64,000 bases of DNA, taken from contig ADNK01000136.1 in NCBI GenBank assembly GCA_000320545.1, positions 1 to 64,000 on the forward strand, read 5' to 3'. This DNA comes from Bigelowiella natans CCMP2755 (Eukaryota; Cercozoa; Chlorarachniophyceae). Positions 1-19,658 of this stretch are shown in pieces; positions within the stretch are counted from its first letter, which is position 1, and each line of letters opens with the position of its first letter. A model generated the notes under the pieces. It was given only the letters and a program-made list of their open reading frames with translations. It had not been told where the DNA came from and made no database searches. A program made the translations under genes and the position numbers.

Positions 1-151
1 ATGATGATGATGATGACTACTCAGTTCACTATAGTGAGTAGTGAGACGGATATTATCATATAGAATAAGCGTCCGAGTTAGTAGCTGTTATTGTAGAGAG
101 AGAGAGAGAGAGCGAGTATTACAATATATCAAAGTGCCTCCTATTCCGATG

Positions 152-158
<7 letters not shown>

Positions 159-194
<36 letters not shown>
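159..194. repeat. (CT)n microsatellite
   Basis: An uninterrupted CT run. It is followed by TTCTATTTCAG ending at 235, so it may be the polypyrimidine tract of an intron whose acceptor is there. That would make the exon containing the ATG at 257 an internal one. Confidence 0.85.
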
Positions 195-200
<6 letters not shown>

Positions 201-235
201 TCCTCACCTCTGTGCCTCTTTCTGCTTCTATTTCA

Positions 236-567
236 GACTCACGTGGGGGTATCGTGATGGATACAACCCCAAGACTTTCCCAGCAGCCTCAACGACAGAA
301 AAGACAACAACACAAACACGGCAAGAAAAAGGGGCATGAGAAGCAAAAGCTGCAGCAGGTGGAAGAGAATAACGACAGTGCCCCAAGTTCAACTAGGCCT
401 GCAGCGTCTGCTGGTATTACCACTATTACTAACTATTACTGTTGCTATGACTGGTGCTACGAGTATTTTCACTTCTACGACAAGTAGTAGTAGGGTACCG
501 CCTACCGCTTACTCTGCACGTGCATCTTAAACTGCTTGAAATGGAAAAGAGCCTTCATCATCCACAC

Positions 568-615
<48 letters not shown>

Positions 616-1385
616 CCTGCCTAACAAAACGAAGCACACACGCATATTTATCAATCCCATTTTTGGTTCTCATACGTTTCCAATGGGTGATGGTGATGAA
701 GAAGAAGGCCGGTCACAAGGACAACGAGGAGGACAAGGACGAGGAACTGCAGCAGAAGAAAAGGGGAGTGCAGGAAGATCGAGGAAGAATATGGTGGAGA
801 AGAAAAACGAAGACAGCAATATTGAGGGGGCTGGTACCCCTACAGCTAAATCCCAAACCAAGGTAAGTCGAAGCAGGAAATCAAAGAGGGGGGGGGGGGA
901 AGAATGTTAAGTTGAACAACTTACTGTGGCAGATTTAGCTGATGTGTTTGTTGTAGGATTCATAATAAGAATAAACAGATTGATTCGTTGTTTTTGGTTC
1001 TTGTTTTGCCCCCCTCCTCCCCTCCCCATCCCTCAATCCTGTTGTAGCAAGCAGTCCCCATGCGTTATTCCCCCGGAATGTCTACTCCTAGGGACAACGT
1101 TCATATCTACATCCTCAAGATGGGTCATTTTTGAACAACTTGTTGGTGCTGCTGTTATGTTGATGTAAGATATTGCATTAATGATATGTGTGTGTGTGTG
1201 TGTGTGTACAGAGTATGAATCGATAGGTGATGTGTCTCATTAAAATATATATAGTCCATATTCCTACTTATAAACTCCCAACAAATAGCAGCAACAAAAC
1301 GGTGACTTACTTGCTTCGCTCGTAGGAAGACGATCCTCCTCCTCCTCCGCCCCCACCTCCTGTTTGGGAAGAGAAAGAAGCATAG
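236..1385 (+). CDS. Charged, proline-tailed protein (partial model)
   Basis: I do not recognise this gene. The last intron is well supported: the exon ends at 862 in ...KSQTK, followed by a consensus GTAAGT donor, and the acceptor CTCGTAG gives a phase-0 terminal exon at 1326-1385. That exon encodes EDD, nine prolines, then VWEEKEA and TAG. Upstream, a Gln/Lys-rich stretch opens at ATG 257 (MDTTPRLSQQ) and probably ends near 412. It is separated from the exon around 690-862 by an intron holding a (CA)n array. The exact middle splice sites and the true start are uncertain; the ATG at 257 may be internal, since a good acceptor precedes it. The product would be a short, highly charged, probably disordered nuclear-type protein. 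No domain is visible. Confidence 0.4.
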
Positions 1386-1869
1386 AGAAAGCAGTTGCAG
1401 GCAGGAGAACCAACTAATATCGTCTCTATGAAAATCATGATGATGACGATGGTGATAATGGTGTTTATATCGCACTATGGTTGATTCTGAGCTCACAATC
1501 ATCATCAGGTGAAATTAGATGCGTATTAAAGGACAGGGAGTTCTTACGTACGTAAGAACAATAGCATACTAGTGATATTGTTCGAAAACACATTTGATAT
1601 ATAATGGATAATTGAGCAAAAGTATTTATATCGATACTAGGCTACCAAAATTGTTAATAATAATGTACAATCCACGACGTCGTCATCGTTGTCATCATCA
1701 TTATCATCACTATCATCACTACCATCATCCCGTAATCAATAACTTCCTTATTGTTGGGATTATCTAACCATAGGAGCACCACCGCCTCCTCACATAACAC
1801 GATGTGTTATGTTACCATCGTCGGAACAACTCTCTTTTAAAGTGAGAGGGATACAGTAGATAAGGAGGG

Positions 1870-1917
<48 letters not shown>

Positions 1918-2006
1918 AGAGACTGACAAAGTAGAGAACCAAACTCACAATTCGCTGGCTTTGATCGATTGGTTATTATAATCGTCGTGATTCAATGAAT
2001 TTGCAG
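1386..2006. other. Intergenic or intronic stretch with repeats
   Basis: Contains CAT/TCA-type triplet runs (about 1680-1730) and a (GA)n array at about 1872-1917. No convincing coding exon was seen, though upstream exons of the next gene could be hidden here. Confidence 0.5.
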
Positions 2007-3378
2007 CTCTTTTCCATTCTGACTTACAATATATCCTCTCGAATCAACACGCCTCCTCACACAAAAGCGTTCTGCTCTCTCGATTACGACAGAAAATTAA
2101 GGAAATTGGAGGGCAGATTGTCGAGAATCGGTACGCACTGGCAAGAGAGCTTGCAGCTAGAATTGTGCTTCAACAGCCTCATGTGGATCTCAAAGCAAAA
2201 GATGGCAGCGGAAAATCATACCAAGCGGTGCGAATAAGCGAGCAAATTCATTTATTGATTTATTGATTGATTCGTTGATTCACATTTCTTATTCTTCTTC
2301 CTTTTTCCATGCGACCTCCCTTTGCCAGAGATAGATTCTTGACCTATAATGACTCCCAGCCTTGTACATATATTCACAGTTTAAAGTCGTCGTTATTTGT
2401 TCTCTCCTTGTTTCTTCCACTCCCTGTTTCTTCTTCTTCTTCGTCTTCTCACAATGAATATAGGTTAGGGTTGTAGGCCGGATATTACGAACGCAGAAAA
2501 ATCCAACAGCTATAACATATATCACGTACTAACCTAATACTGCTACTACTGCTACAACAACAACTTCTACTTCTTCTACTACTACTATCATAATGTAGAG
2601 ACCATATATGATAATCCTTTCCTGTATTCACCCCCCCCCCCAAGTCTGCTGGAGGGTGATTTGATGGCAGCTCCGAAGAGTGGGACAAATGGCATGATAG
2701 AAGTGTTACTCCCTCTTGATTCTCCATGCTCAGCCAATGAGGTGATAATGATGATAAGAATGATGATGATGATGATAATGATACATGTCAGGCTATGTAG
2801 GGAAGTGAGGAGGAGGGGAGGCACGAATATTCGAGCGCGAGCCCATCATCATCATCATCATCATCATCATCATTATCATCATCATTATCGGCATGATTAC
2901 GTGCTTTGTCACTACTGATGCAGGAACGACGATGCAATATAGAAATCATCACCATCATCATCATCATCATCAGCATCATCATGGCTTTTGCCTCCCTCTC
3001 CCATTACTTAGTTGAACAAAGCACGCGGTCTGCGAAAGGCACTTCGCGTAAAGGATGTACTGAGCGTGATAGGTGTACCGACAACGAGGAGGAAAAAGGT
3101 ACCTATTAGGCATTGTCTCTTCCACCAAAGAAACTCTGGATCCATCGATCATCACCGCTGTATATATCGTTCAGACTCCGTGTATCATTTGCAGCCATCT
3201 TCAATTGTTGACAGGTGTTGATGACGATTCCCGTTATGATATCATCAATGAATCACATCATATGCATATTAACGGCATTGGTGGTTTTCGAAAGGCGAAA
3301 CAGACCGGGATCGTAGTGCAATGGCTGCCTTTTGAAGTGAGGAAGCTATCAGCATTAAGGTGCAAGAAGAGGGAGTTA
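2007..3378 (+). CDS. Multi-exon protein of unknown function
   Basis: Unrecognised gene assembled from exons that read well on the plus strand. The first visible exon begins after TTTGCAG at 2007 and encodes a helical segment (...RYALARELAARIVLQQ..., then VDLKAKDGSGKS, faintly ankyrin-like). It ends near 2227 or runs to a TGA at 2266. Candidate exons follow at about 2485-2523 (PDITNAEKSN), 2645-2741 (SLLEGDLMAAPKS...) and 3012-3072 (LNKARGLRKALRVKD). The last exon, 3215-3378, ends in KKREL and TGA. Exons 2645-2741 and 3012 join in phase 0; 3072 to 3215 joins in phase 1. Introns contain poly-C, ATG and CAT repeats. The start and exon membership are uncertain. Confidence 0.35.
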
Positions 3379-3399
3379 TGACAGCTGATGAGCATAGCA

Positions 3400-3433
3400 A
3401 ACTCTAGCGCCCGAATATTACACACACACACAC

Positions 3434-3476
<43 letters not shown>

Positions 3477-4544
3477 TATTTATTGTTAGAGAGGGGATTG
3501 ATAAGGATGAATAGAGTAGGTAGTTTGCAATTAGATATTTCTTTTTCATGTAGGTAACGGTGGGTTTGTTTTATGCGTGCATGCACGGAAAGTGCTGCCT
3601 CGGGCACATAAACGTTACAGAGCGTACCTAGCAGATCTCCTCGTAATACTGCTTGATAGATAGTTTAAGCGTATGGTGTGAAGCTGCTATCTATAGTAGA
3701 CATGGTAGATATCCGAAGTATGTTGAAGATGTTAAATTTCTCAATTGTTTCGCATATATGAGACGGATGCAATGATGGAATTGAATTTTATCAATGGTCA
3801 TCCTAAAGTAGCTATACAAAGCAGCAGCGGCCACGGCGCTTAAATTGTACACATTCGTTTCGTATATATATGTCAGATACCTTGCATACTATGCATAGTT
3901 CAAATTCTACCTTCTAAGTCCATCGCAAGCTAAAATGGTTGCATAAGCATGCAGCGTTGTGTAAACATGCGTATCATCGCTGTAGCTATAAATGCTTAAG
4001 AATGAGCACTATACTTCAAGCTGGCTACTATAGTTGCGTGATATGGTGGTAAGGGCAGCTAGTGAATCGTGTCTAACCTTTGGCGTTATATCTGATGGTT
4101 ATTGCAGGGTGCACGCATGCATTCCCGGCATGCACAGCAGCATATCATGCCTCATAGTTTTGCTTCTGAAGCTATAGCGATACCGTTGCGGGCGCTGATA
4201 CTACATCTAGGCATATGACTAGCATCATAGCATCATACAGATTATTAGCCTCAAATAAATCATTAGCGAGAGCAGGCACGCAGCTAGCTAGGTAGACCCT
4301 ACTACATGCAATGAGAACACACGCAAGTGTAGTCAGGAACAATGCGACAAGCTCTGCTTGCATGTAAGTACAAGAGGAGCAAATTAGATCCTCGCTCATA
4401 TAATGCGTGGCTACATACATTCGTACAGCTATCTACATGTAAACGTCCAATGAGCGTAAGACTAGACGAGATGGTTAATATTATTAAAATTGCGACAGCA
4501 CTCGATTCAACAGTATTCAGAGCCGCGATCGGTCGTTGGTGGGG
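3400..4544. repeat. Palindrome-rich convergent-junction island 1
   Basis: A non-coding stretch between the 3' end of a plus-strand gene (3378) and the 3' end of the minus-strand WrbA-type gene (4545). It opens with (CA)n and (AT)n at 3421-3471. It is then rich in short palindromes (GTGCATGCAC-like, GCATGC, TGCATG), for example near 3574, 3958 and 4110-4150. It holds one copy of the conserved element (3760-3846) and a partial duplicate just upstream (about 3728-3750). Confidence 0.6.
3760..3846 (+). repeat. Conserved 3'-flank element, copy 1
   Basis: Reads GAGACGGATG, then ATCAATGGTCATCCTAA, GTAGCTATACAAAGCAGC and CGGCGCTTAAATTGTA. It aligns with the copies at 42929, 55183 and (minus strand) 25430. 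The stem seen in the other copies is weakened here by substitutions. It lies 382 bp beyond the stop codon of the upstream plus-strand gene, in the same orientation. Confidence 0.7.
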
Positions 4545-4663
4545 CTATTTGGTTAATGCCATGGTAATATCAAAAACTCTTTTCCCAAGATATTTCGCAT
4601 TTGCAACTTCTTCATCTGTGAAATTAGGAGCTTTCGATCCATCTGCGTGGAACGCGGATGCCC

Positions 4664-4701
<38 letters not shown>

Positions 4702-4703
4702 TG

Positions 4704-4766
<63 letters not shown>

Positions 4767-4818
4767 TTGAATGCGTGTGTGTGCGTGTGTGTGTGTGCGT
4801 GCGTGCTTGCGAGTACGT

Positions 4819-4859
<41 letters not shown>

Positions 4860-5594
4860 AGAGAAAAGTACAGACAAGTATATAAAAGCTAGTATTTGAA
4901 ACTGTTTTAGGTGTACGTTGAAGATCATTTGATATGTATGGGCATCGATGATGATTCGTAGATGGCAGGTAGCTTGGCAGAGGTGAGAAACTACCGAATG
5001 CGGTGGGGCCTCCTGTGACAGTCATTCCAGTGCTGGTAAAAGCAGTGAGAATATCTAACATTGTCGTGTCCCTTCCACTTGCTTGCTGGCCCCCAGTGCA
5101 GAAGGCTCCTCCAACCTGATTTCCATGAATCCGTACAGTGAAAGAACATAAGAGATTGTAGTAGGAGTAGTAGTAGAAGTTAGTAGTAGGAACAACACAG
5201 ATTCCACACAAAGTACCACCTTTGGTCCCATCACTGTTTTCACGGTAGGCCAACCGAAGCAATCTTGCCAGCTCTCGAAATAAGCTTTCAACTCACTCGA
5301 TATGGATCCGAAGTATACAGGAGACCCAGCAATAATGCCATCTGCCCATTCCGCATCGCTGCATGTCGCGTTGGAGACCAATCGTATGCGCACGTCTGCA
5401 ATATGTCCATCATCAGCTTCTACTATGCCATTATGGACTACTCGAGCAAGGGCCTCTGTCCAGAGAGTTTTCGAGTGGTAAACAATCAAAATCTTCGGCG
5501 TTGTGCTGGCGACAGCAGACTCTAGGGTGCTAAGCATTAGCAGCGAGGTGATGAAGGTTCCTCCCAGGCGAAAATAAGATGAAGTCATACTCAT
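4545..5594 (-). CDS. wrbA-like: WrbA-type NAD(P)H:quinone oxidoreductase with signal peptide
   Basis: Exons are complement(4545-4642, 4995-5115, 5220-5594), all in phase, giving 197 residues, close to the ~198 of bacterial WrbA. WrbA proteins bind FMN and reduce quinones by two electrons from NAD(P)H, limiting semiquinone and oxidative stress. Residues 1-30 form a signal peptide (hydrophobic FITSLLMLSTLESAVAS). The flavodoxin fold begins with KILIVYHSKT (FMN phosphate loop). SPVYFGSISSELKAYFE, VGGAFCTGGQQASGRDTTML and the C-terminal NAKYLGKRV follow, all typical of the family. The phosphate loop lacks the usual glycine-histidine. The signal peptide suggests secretion, an endomembrane site, or plastid import through the ER. 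Intron 2 (4643-4994) is filled with microsatellites. Confidence 0.9.
4667..4860. repeat. Compound microsatellite block inside a WrbA-gene intron
   Basis: Consecutive (CA)n, (TA)n, (TG)n and (GA)n arrays within 200 bp. All lie within intron 2 of the WrbA-type gene; on the coding strand they read (TC)n, (CA)n, (TA)n, (GT)n towards the acceptor. Confidence 0.95.
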
Positions 5595-5599
5595 ACACC

Positions 5600-6480
5600 A
5601 CTCCTTATTTTATAGATAGTGTTGAAAACGATGGGTAAGGAAATGCTTCAGTTCTCTCCCAAGCCTGCAGCGTTGTCTGTGGGGCGGCTGTTGGCTTGTT
5701 AAAACAGGGCAGCGAACTCAACAGTATCATCGGCATTATCTCGTGTGCGACAACGATTCGGACTCACATTTTCGATAAATTCCCATGTGTTTCTGTGAGA
5801 GTTTGTGGAAAGTCTACCTGCGAGCAGGAGAAACTTTCGTTCTTCATCACACAACTTTGCGAATGATGACGACCATGAAAAAAATGACCAAAAACAAACA
5901 GTGTGGTGGCATCATTGACAAGCGATCAATGGGAAAAGTCCCATCCCACCGATGCTTGAAAAACGCATCAAACTTGATTTCTTTTTCGCTGCTTCGAGCA
6001 TGTGCGACTTGATGATGCAAGTGCACAAGCTGACACAAACAAGCTGCGCTCGAACTCAGTGCACGGTGCGCTTGCAAGCATGATGAACAGAACACACATG
6101 CAACGCCTTGCTAGCTTGCTGTGCAGCCAGTCACCGCTGATGATCCGTGAACACAGCCTTGTGGACACACGTGTCGACTAGCTAGCTCGCATTGACAAGT
6201 CTAGAAGTGCATGCAATGATGAATCATGTCATCTCCACATCTCGACGTGTCGTCAGCAATGTTCATCATGCCATGCATCGACTGATGCACAGCGCGCTCA
6301 AAATAACAATGAACTGAACTTCATGCAGCATCCACGATTCACCGACCCGGCTAGCCGGGCCGCGGATCGAGCGCAGCCGCACTGCTAAAGCATGGAGACT
6401 GCATGCACGACGCACACATGGCACACTAGCACACTCTGTGATGGACATGGAACCGAGCCTCTTGCGCTTCCACCAGCGCT
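5600..6480. repeat. Palindrome-rich island 2
   Basis: A non-coding stretch with the same composition as the convergent-junction islands (GTGCATGCAA near 6208, CATGCCATGCATCG near 6270, CTAGCTAGC near 6180). It sits between the 5' end of the WrbA-type gene and the 3' end of the next minus-strand gene, so it also follows a gene's 3' end. No copy of the conserved element was found. Confidence 0.5.
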
Positions 6481-6712
6481 AGCCAGGCTTCAGTTGGCAA
6501 TTTTCTATAATTTACAAACATGCCCAATCGATGCAAAGACATGCATATGCACTGGACGGTCCATTAGCAAACCTACTAGGATATTTGCTGTTTGATATTT
6601 GCACCTACTTTCAAATCATCCTGATTTTATTTCATTTATTCCAGCCACAGCTTCGAAGTGCTCTGGAACAAACATTAATAAATCTCATGAACGTTCAAAT
6701 GACTTTCAAAAA

Positions 6713-7617
6713 TTATGGATGACCTCCCACACCCGCGTTGTCCATTAGTTTTCGGACTGTACAGAGAAAATATGATCGTCATTTTAATCAATTATAATCC
6801 TACATTTTGCTTAGAATAATGAAATAAATGAGGAATTATTTTTTATAGATCAGCATAACCTACCTTCTCGAAGATCATTTTTTTCTCCCCCGCCAGCACC
6901 CTATAACGTTCGTATGTCAGAATCAGCTATTCCTGTTGCATTCGTGGTCCTTTGCATTGAATATGGCTTTACCGTCATTTGAAAATTTGGAAAAGCTCTT
7001 TCGTCAGCATTCTCCTGTACGCGTACTATAAGCCTGTGTATCTTTCTAACGTCGATCAAATATATTGACTCACAGAAGAAGAAAGTCAAACCGTTGCCAC
7101 GGCCATCTTTTTACTGTGCTCAGAAATCTCTTTACGTCAGGTTCTGCTCCCTCAACAATAATGAATCCTATTCGAATGTTAGCAATATAATTCAGATTTT
7201 TTAGTTGTTGATCTAAGCTACGATACTATACCAGGCTTTCCGGTGGAACAAAATCCGGACAGTGATAGCTTCTTCGCAAGCTTATATCAGTCAGAATGGC
7301 ATGCATTAGAAAAAGTAGCATGGTTTCACTCACAAAAGTTATGATTATCTGTTGTCTCAAAAGAATAGTGGATCTATGCTCGAACCTCTGGAATCTCCCT
7401 TTTTTTCTTCTTTGCATAAATATGATGGCTCCAGACGTAGGCCCTTCGAACCCCACTGCTGTCACACGCAGCAGCACTGTATCCATCTACATCAAGGCAC
7501 AGAACAATGTTTAAATCATAGTGCTATACCACAGCTTCATTATCATCACCTTTTTTTGGTATCTTTCCTTTGACTCCGAACCATCGTCTTTGATATCTTG
7601 AGAAGTCTTCACGATTC
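6713..7617 (-). CDS. RWDD2/DUF1115-like protein (5' end unresolved)
   Basis: Exons are complement(6713-6756, 6864-6900, 6973-7045, 7074-7167, 7232-7280, 7334-7486, 7550-7617), phases all consistent. The diagnostic stretch is LAKKLSLSGFCSTGKPG followed across an intron by FIIVEGAEPDVKRFLSTV and KRWPWQRFDF. It matches the DUF1115 region of RWDD2-type proteins (family pattern: LSLSGFS.PGKPG..CVEG). The end, NDLREVRKLMDNAGVGGHP, is shorter than in animal homologues. The N-terminal RWD domain was not located. ATG 7486 could be a start, but exon 7550-7617 (a Ser/Lys/Asp-rich linker) joins it in phase, so the gene probably continues further right on the minus strand. RWD-domain proteins are adaptors; no precise role can be given. 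Confidence 0.65.
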
Positions 7618-7764
7618 CTACAAATCGAATGGGGCTATATGAGAAATACCTTAGTGTTCTTATTCCTCAATGATAAGGGCTACGAACGATGATCCTCAAC
7701 CTCAAAGGATGCCTCAGCGATATTCGTATAGATGATGAAGAGACGGAAGACACCAGATTAGACG

Positions 7765-8091
7765 ATGCAGGATTGCTGGCTGGTTGCGAGAAAAGGAGCA
7801 GCGGTGTTGTGGTTAGCTGCAACAATGTTCTTGTTCGCACCATCCTATTCAGAAAGCAACATTGTCACCCTCCGCAAGCAATTTATTCATCTAGGTGATG
7901 GTAAAGTTGGAAAATCATATTATCGACGTATGGGTCACAGAACGAGCGCATTCGCTATGTTGGTCCTTTCTCCTACCGGCGGAGGGCGGAGGAGAAGGGC
8001 AGGGTTTACTACCAGGAAGCTGTCTACCTGCTTGCGACAATACATTCAGAGCGACGCAAGCAAAGAATGTCCTGTGGAAATAATTCATTAA
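7765..8091 (+). CDS. Possible small secreted protein
   Basis: ATG 7765 opens a 108-codon frame whose start looks like a signal peptide: GAAVLWLAATMFLFAPSYS, then SNIVTLRKQF. From about 7895 another frame reads equally well (CWSFLLPAEGGG...), so either an intron or a frame break intervenes. It overlaps the region where the 5' end of the minus-strand RWDD2-like gene should lie, so it may be spurious. Confidence 0.25.
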   Translation: MQDCWLVARKGAAVLWLAATMFLFAPSYSESNIVTLRKQFIHLGDGKVGKSYYRRMGHRTSAFAMLVLSPTGGGRRRRAGFTTRKLSTCLRQYIQSDASKECPVEIIH

Positions 8092-8380
8092 TACTGGGAA
8101 AACGGGATAGTTTTTATAAGAGCGACAACATCAATTTGGGTGCTCGGTAAGGCTATCCACAGGTCCATTTTGCCCTGTAACGGCGGGAAACACTTCGCCC
8201 CGGCCCGGCCTCCCTTCTCCGTTCCTTGTTGTGGGAGCAATCCCCAAGGCAGATTCCTACAGCCCGAGTGGTAGTTGTTGTGATGACTTTAACGCGATTT
8301 TGAAGTTGCCTTCGCGTTTTGAAGAGCAGAGTCTTACAACCATCGTTCCTTCCTTCAATCAGAGACAGAGGACTTTCTTC

Positions 8381-17215
<8,835 letters not shown>

Positions 17216-17603
17216 ATCGGTTTGGCTCCGAATTCAATTAGCCACCCCTCATTGTTAGCTGGATGTGTTTAATTCACGACACATGCTAGCATGCTGCTGT
17301 TCATGCTATGATCGATGCTCCTATGTAAGTCATGTCAAATTCGTCGAGCTTCGCTACCTAAATTCAAATCGCGCATTTGTTACATTATATGTAGCATGTG
17401 TCTTGTGCTAGCAGGCAAAATAGATGTACAAAATGATGGCAGGTCTGCATGGTTGCGACGCGCGACACTCTGCGATGCGCACCAGACTACTCAAGACTAG
17501 CTAGATGATATGCCTTGATAAGCGGCTTGCCAAGAAACTCGCAATGCATGCATGCATGCGGACCGTGGGTGTGCCATTGTTAGAGGCACATTGATGTGTG
17601 TGG

Positions 17604-17653
<50 letters not shown>

Positions 17654-17900
17654 CCAAGGCGTGCACATGAATTGCTAAATCTACATGTGCTAAGATGAAT
17701 AACGAAAAAGTACGAGATCGATCACAGTTACGTTATTGCATGCATGAATGAAATCTCACATGACGTAGATACAGTATCATGACCCAATGCGTATGAGGAG
17801 TGCTTCGAGCATCATACTCATAGAGCTCTTATTAAATGGTGTAATAGGAACGTTGTACATACAGTAGCTGTAAATCTTTTTTGCTGTACCGGCTTCTCAT
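17216..17900. repeat. Palindrome-rich convergent-junction island 3
   Basis: A non-coding stretch between the CEP104-like stop (17215) and the lysine-rich gene on the minus strand. It contains CTAGCATGCTG near 17287, a GCATGCATGCATGC run near 17543, a (GT)n array at about 17602-17650 and TGCATGCATGAATG near 17736. No full copy of the conserved element was found. Confidence 0.55.
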
Positions 17901-18268
17901 TTATCTAGAAGAAGTCGTCTTCCGATTTGTTTTTCTTTTTCTTTGCTTTTGCGTCAAGTTCTTCTTGCCTTCGCCGGGATATACATGGCTTCAGCCTAAA
18001 TATATATTTATATATGATATGCAACTGACTTTTTACCATGCACGCGGATATGCTTTGTTGCGGTAGCAAGCAATATTCGAGTAGAGTTCGAGCCAACTCA
18101 TTGCTATAATAACTTAATGAGATAGAATATGAGAAAAGTACAAACCTAAAGGCCTCATCCTCATCTATTTTTGACAACGAGGCCGGGGGGGCAATATTGT
18201 TGTATGATGTTGATACCTATATTAATTTTATCCGTACAAACATCTTAAACATAACACCTTTAACTAAC

Positions 18269-18750
18269 TTAGAAATGGAAAAGCTCAACCGTTCGTCTTG
18301 CTCGCTTTGGTACGTCATATTTTGCATCTCCGTGTTTCTCTGTGTCTTCTTCCGGTATTTCATCTCCCGATGACTCCTGTAAGTAGGTGCGATTTCTTAA
18401 CAATTGCATGCATCATGAGCTGCTGCTGTTGCATCAGTGCGAAATTTGTGCAATTAGTTGTATACCACAGTCACGTCCCATTCAGGTACCACTACCAAAT
18501 CCGCAGAGGGTAGAGATATTCCCGTTTTCTTCTTCTTCTTCTTCTTTCTCCTCTTTTTGCCTTTTCCAGGAGCATTTTCTCCTCCATCCTTCACTTCGTC
18601 TTTTCTTTTCTTTCGCTTTCCCTTATTCTTCTTTTTCCCTTTAGATTTGTTCGTTTCAACGTCAAACACATTTGGTAGGACGAGGGCCTCTTCATGTGGC
18701 TCCGAAGTGCTGTTATCCCCGCCGCCATCCGATGGAGGGTTGTCGGCCAT
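18269..18750 (-). CDS. Lysine-rich small protein
   Basis: Exons are complement(18269-18376, 18490-18750), phase 0, giving 122 residues. I do not recognise the family. The first exon starts MADNPPSDGGGDNSTSEPHE and becomes extremely basic (KGKKKNKGKRKKRKDE and KKRRKKKKKKK). The second exon is acidic then basic (ESSGDEIPEEDTEK...PKRARRTVELFHF). The donor is GTACCT and the acceptor CTTACAG. The basic tracts could act as nuclear or nucleolar targeting signals. An in-frame extension upstream of the chosen Met is open to 18906 but reads like untranslated sequence. The next gene starts divergently about 0.9 kb away. Confidence 0.6.
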
Positions 18751-18906
18751 ATGCGCTGCAGTCGTAGTATTGTTCGTGTTGCCACAAATTTTCACAACAT
18801 ATATATTTATGAACGGAAAACTACCTAATCTATTGAAGATAATTGCCAAATAACTAAGGGATAAAAACGGGCTCCTGTGTGGGGCATTTCTTCGAGCAGA
18901 GAACAT

Positions 18907-19658
18907 CCAATCCGAACCAACGGAAACCTCAGCGGTAGGTTTTTGGAAAATATAGGAGATTTATTTGTTAAGACAACGAGGAGCCGACTAACCCGAGAAA
19001 GATAAGGAGGGTACCCCCTTCCGACAACCTCTTCCGTCGGAAGACAGTCGGGTCAAATAACAAGTACTACTTTCCTAAGATGTTTTCGGCATAGAATTGA
19101 CTTTAATCCTCACAGACAGATCTGCAGATTCCGAAATAATCCAAGTTGTGTTGCTCTGATTAAAATAGAAAATTATAGCTTAATATTTCTAAATATTTAT
19201 GTCTAATATATCAAGCGCAGTTACGTGTTACCGTTCCTCCTTCCGTTCGAGCAAGGTCAAGGATCGCTCGACGAACTCATATTCTCCTTGAAGGAGGGCA
19301 GCTTCTCATTTGGGCATTTGTTTGGGAACGACTAAAGACTAGGGGTGCGACATAAGCGAAGAATCACATCAAATTCATACTCAGCTTATTCTAGAATAGC
19401 AATAGCACCGATTCTTTTACATGGAATATGATACTATGAATTATGCGTGTTTCTTTCGCTCATTTTCTTTACTGCTGCCAATGTACCTTTGGTATCCCTC
19501 GTGATCTTTCGTACCTATCTAAGTTTGGATATGTTCTTCTCCGCTCATGCTACTTGTGGTTTTCTTCTGCTCTTGCCAGATGTTCTTTCTTCGTCCGATC
19601 ATGATTTCCGACATTAGCTGGTAGAGAGCTCTCAGTCATCGGCCTGATATACACATAT
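18907..19658. other. Divergent intergenic region
   Basis: Lies between the lysine-rich gene (minus) and the ORF at 19659 (plus). It has AT-rich stretches, and no repeat array or palindrome-rich island. I see no gene here; it presumably holds both promoters. Confidence 0.5.

Noticed and set aside
2661-3109. Repeated CAT/ATG blocks considered as a CRISPR-like or satellite array
   Set aside because: They are simple triplet repeats without unique spacers.
18458-18853. Plus-strand ORF with long Phe/Ser runs
   Set aside because: Antisense of the lysine-rich exon; the minus frame has a start, a splice to a second exon and a stop.
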